The position numbers and the translations under genes are program-made. From Candidatus Parendomicrobium reticulitermitis (GTDB lineage Bacteria > Elusimicrobiota > Endomicrobiia > Endomicrobiales > Endomicrobiaceae), in the NCBI GenBank assembly GCA_031287095.1, contig JAITTG010000064.1, forward strand, positions 1 to 64,000: a DNA stretch of 64,000 bases, written 5' to 3'. Position 1 is the stretch's first letter. Each line of letters opens with the position of its first letter. This document shows, piece after piece, positions 61,455 through 64,000 of this stretch. The notes under the pieces were generated by a model. The model was not told where the DNA came from, searched no databases, and saw only the letters and a program-made list of their open reading frames with translations.

Positions 61455-64000
61455 ATGTCTTTTATAGAAACAATAGAAAAAAATCTCAATTTAGACGATA
61501 AAAAAACTTTTTTTACGGTATTTACCATCATATTTACATTGATGGTTTTTATTGTTTTTTCCGCTTTCTTCTTTAATGGGAGAAGTCTCGTTTATTACGG
61601 CGACGGCATAGAACAAGATGTGGTGACGCTGGCTTATTTTGGACAATATCTGCGCTCTATAATTTTCAATTTTGCGCACGGCAATTTCACAATACCTATG
61701 TATGACCACAATATAGGTTTTGGGATGGATATTATCTCTACGCTTCATATATATGTTATGGGCGATCCGCTTACTTTACTTTCAGTTTTTGCGCCTGCAA
61801 AATTTGTGGAGATTCTATACGATTTTCTCATACTTTTAAGATTTTATTTAGCGGGCGCTTTCTTTGCTCTTTATTGTTTTAAAATGAAAAGGCGGGGATT
61901 CCCTATCCTTTTTGGAAGTTTTGCTTATGTTTTTTGCGGATATAATTTAGTGGCTTTTATGCACACTTGGTTTCTTATACCCGTTGTATTGCTCCCCCTT
62001 TTGCTTTTAAGCGTAGAAAAAATCTTTGACGGGGAAAAACCATACCTTTTTATCATTATGATTTTCATTTCTTTTACCAGCAGTTTTTACTATTCCTATT
62101 TGCTGAGCATTCTAATTTTTATATACGCCGCGATAAGAGTTTTCTTCATATTTCCTAAAAACAAAATTAAGAACGCTTTTAAATATCTTTTAAAGTTTAG
62201 CGGGTATTATCTAATCGGGCTTTTGGCGGCGGGCTTTATTTTTGCGCCTAATGTAATCGCCATGTTTGATTCGCCAAGAAGTTCCGTAGAGCATGCCCCC
62301 TATCTGTTTTACACAAGCGGCTATTACAAACTTTTTTTATTTTCTTTCATAACCATATTTCATAATTTTATTTACGATTATTTTTATCATCTCAAATTGG
62401 GTTATCCTATCCTCGCGATGTTTGCCGTCCTTTTGATTTTTGTTAAAAGAAAAGAGTTCGCTCAACTTAAAATTCTCTTTATTTTTTTTATTCTCACAGC
62501 GGCATTTCCAATCGCGGGCAAAATTTTTAACGGCTTTTCCTATATAACAAATAGATGGATTTTTGCATTTAGTTTCCTTGTCGCTTATATTATTGTAGCG
62601 GCGCTTCCTAAAATTATAAAACTCAATAAAAAAGAATTTTTAGCGATGCTTATTTTCACCCTTTGTTATTTGGCGGCTTTTGCCGCCTTGCGTTCGTCTT
62701 TGTCCATCTATGTTTTAGAATTAAGATTTTCCTTTATATTTTTGGGACTATGCTTGCTTGTATTATTTATTCTCTATAAAAAACCGCCGTCTGAATTTAA
62801 AGCGTATATATCCTTATTTGTTTTACTGCTTGCCAATATAGCCTTTAACGCTAACTTTCTATATTCAAGTAAAGGCTGGGATTACAGTTCTCTATATCTT
62901 AAACAAGGCTCTGCTTATAATACTTTGACAAACAATGCTCAAACTTTTGCAAAACAATTAGAAAATGCGGACTTTGCGCGTTTTGAACAAAATTCTTTTA
63001 ACGGCGAATCCATCATAGAAAACGCTACTATGCTAAACCGCGTCAAAGGAATGTCTTATTATTTCAGTTTAAACAATCCTTTCATTTATCAATATTTCAA
63101 AGAAATGGGCATAGCAAGCGAAAGAGATTTTAGATATACGGGTCTTGACGGCAGAGCTATGACGGGAACTCTTGCAAACTCGCATTATTTTATAGCCGCG
63201 CTTGGAAATGAGGCTTATGCTCCCTATGGATATGAGGCAATGAGCGGCTCATATAGAGCGTATAATAAAACAATCTATACTGCTTATCAAAATAAAAACG
63301 CTTTGCCTTTCGGATATACATACAGTCATTATTTGCCGCGCTCTATTTATGACGATTTTTCAAGTATCCGCAAACAACAAGTTCAAACTCAATCCGTTAT
63401 ATTGGAAGAAAATTTGCCGTCGGATTGGTCATTGTTAAACGAGCCTGCATTTAGAGAAATTCCTATTTTTTTCCAAGCAAAAGCCTCGTCTAATATATCT
63501 GTCTATGGCAATATTTTTACAATTGCGCAGCAAAGCGGGGTAATCTCTTTTGATTTCAAAAGCCTGCCCAATAGCGAAACTTATCTGACAATTAAAAATA
63601 TCAAACTTCTCACGCCCTACAATCCCGAAGAATATCTTTATATCCGTTCTCCGAGAACAATTAAAACTGTTCCTTTGCTCGGCGTATGGAGTCCTTGGTA
63701 TATAGACAGAAGCGATTTTATAATCAATGCAGGGTTTAACGCAGACGCAATAACCCAAATGCTTTTAGTATTTAATCCCAATTCAAGATTTTCCATAGAC
63801 AATATGGAGATTGTCTCTTTGCCTATAGGCGCTGAATTTGACGCTGAAATAGATAGATTAAAACAAGAACATTTACAAAATGTCCAAATCCTGACCAACA
63901 AAATCAAAGGAAATATAAATCTTTCTTCCAACAAAATCCTATTATTGTCCATACCTTATACAAAAGGCTGGAAAGCCTTCGTCAATGGAAAAGAAACAAA
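61455..64000 (+). CDS. YfhO-family membrane protein, 5' part (runs off window)
   Basis: An open frame starts at ATG 61455 (MSFIETIEKNLNLDDKKTFF) and stays open for 848 codons to the window end, so the C-terminus is missing. The first 450 residues or so contain about 12 membrane helices, with the acidic loop VYYGDGIEQDVVTLAYFGQY after the first helix and a GFGMDII motif. A large extracytoplasmic domain follows, with SYYFSLNNPFIYQYFKEMG and, near the end, ILLLSIPYTKGWKAFVNGKE. This layout and the closing YTKGWKAFVNGK are typical of YfhO (PF09586) proteins, involved in envelope glycan or lipoteichoic-acid glycosylation in Gram-positives. In a diderm it is probably a glycosyltransferase of surface glycans. 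Confidence 0.85.
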   Translation, partial: MSFIETIEKNLNLDDKKTFFTVFTIIFTLMVFIVFSAFFFNGRSLVYYGDGIEQDVVTLAYFGQYLRSIIFNFAHGNFTIPMYDHNIGFGMDIISTLHIYVMGDPLTLLSVFAPAKFVEILYDFLILLRFYLAGAFFALYCFKMKRRGFPILFGSFAYVFCGYNLVAFMHTWFLIPVVLLPLLLLSVEKIFDGEKPYLFIIMIFISFTSSFYYSYLLSILIFIYAAIRVFFIFPKNKIKNAFKYLLKFSGYYLIGLLAAGFIFAPNVIAMFDSPRSSVEHAPYLFYTSGYYKLFLFSFITIFHNFIYDYFYHLKLGYPILAMFAVLLIFVKRKEFAQLKILFIFFILTAAFPIAGKIFNGFSYITNRWIFAFSFLVAYIIVAALPKIIKLNKKEFLAMLIFTLCYLAAFAALRSSLSIYVLELRFSFIFLGLCLLVLFILYKKPPSEFKAYISLFVLLLANIAFNANFLYSSKGWDYSSLYLKQGSAYNTLTNNAQTFAKQLENADFARFEQNSFNGESIIENATMLNRVKGMSYYFSLNNPFIYQYFKEMGIASERDFRYTGLDGRAMTGTLANSHYFIAALGNEAYAPYGYEAMSGSYRAYNKTIYTAYQNKNALPFGYTYSHYLPRSIYDDFSSIRKQQVQTQSVILEENLPSDWSLLNEPAFREIPIFFQAKASSNISVYGNIFTIAQQSGVISFDFKSLPNSETYLTIKNIKLLTPYNPEEYLYIRSPRTIKTVPLLGVWSPWYIDRSDFIINAGFNADAITQMLLVFNPNSRFSIDNMEIVSLPIGAEFDAEIDRLKQEHLQNVQILTNKIKGNINLSSNKILLLSIPYTKGWKAFVNGKET

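Overview
The window is AT-rich chromosomal DNA from a Gram-negative (diderm) bacterium. The outer membrane is implied by a Pal/YbgF/TolA-like/TolB/TolQ/TolR cluster, an autotransporter with a C-terminal beta-barrel, and a second predicted beta-barrel protein. Bactofilin plus M23 peptidase, a TadE-like pilus protein, TRAP transporters, sugar-acid catabolism and many dispersed palindromic intergenic repeats suggest a host- or sediment-associated heterotroph. The mix would fit an Elusimicrobiota-like lineage, but no rRNA or marker protein here settles the taxonomy, so that is only a weak guess.

Layout. 1-8518: a type I-C CRISPR-Cas locus on the minus strand (cas3-cas5c-cas8c-cas7-cas4-cas1-cas2, then leader and array; the array runs off the left edge). 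It starts only 14 bp after accA. 8533-12804: accA, an outer-membrane protein, aroC and a Cys/Met-metabolism PLP enzyme. 12861-21593: an accessory island with a DUF4143 AAA ATPase, a type III restriction-modification pair (res, mod), an ORF6N protein, and a three-gene unit of nucleotidyltransferase, ankyrin protein and SLOG-fold protein. 21594-27364: a repeat-rich stretch in which roughly 230-bp inverted repeats flank a pentapeptide-repeat protein and a large PMP-like autotransporter. 27365-33482: cell-shape genes (M23, bactofilin, SurA-N-like), the convergent maf-cutA-argF-tRNA-Thr unit, an M42 peptidase and a YycJ-like hydrolase.

33826-45713: a minus-strand sugar-acid region: Fe-alcohol dehydrogenase, two paralogous TRAP binding proteins, DctQ and DctM, 2-keto-3-deoxy-sugar-acid kinase, KDPG-type aldolase, IlvD/Edd dehydratase and a galactonate-dehydratase-like enolase-superfamily enzyme. 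Together they would import an aldonic or uronic acid, dehydrate it to a 2-keto-3-deoxy acid, phosphorylate it and cleave it to pyruvate and glyceraldehyde 3-phosphate. A run of 16 G lies upstream of this region. 46318-50165: recQ, a TadE-like gene and class II fructose-bisphosphate aldolase. 50190-57099: the Tol-Pal envelope cluster with two pal-like genes, ending in a membrane-anchored PHP-domain protein translationally coupled to tolR. 57413-64000: DUF3781 and another small protein, a frameshifted flavodoxin remnant, a flavin reductase, a cyclic-nucleotide-binding protein, an AI-2E-type permease, a NimA-like flavoprotein and the N-terminal 848 codons of a YfhO-family membrane protein cut by the window edge.

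The most unusual signals are non-coding: (i) a family of structured elements sitting just 3' of stop codons in gene-sense orientation (three long copies, two degenerate); (ii) the inverted repeats around the autotransporter; (iii) a perfect 14-bp intrinsic-terminator hairpin inside the maf coding region that would end the converging transcript; and (iv) several other palindromic repeat families, one of which appears to have been absorbed in frame into the mod gene.
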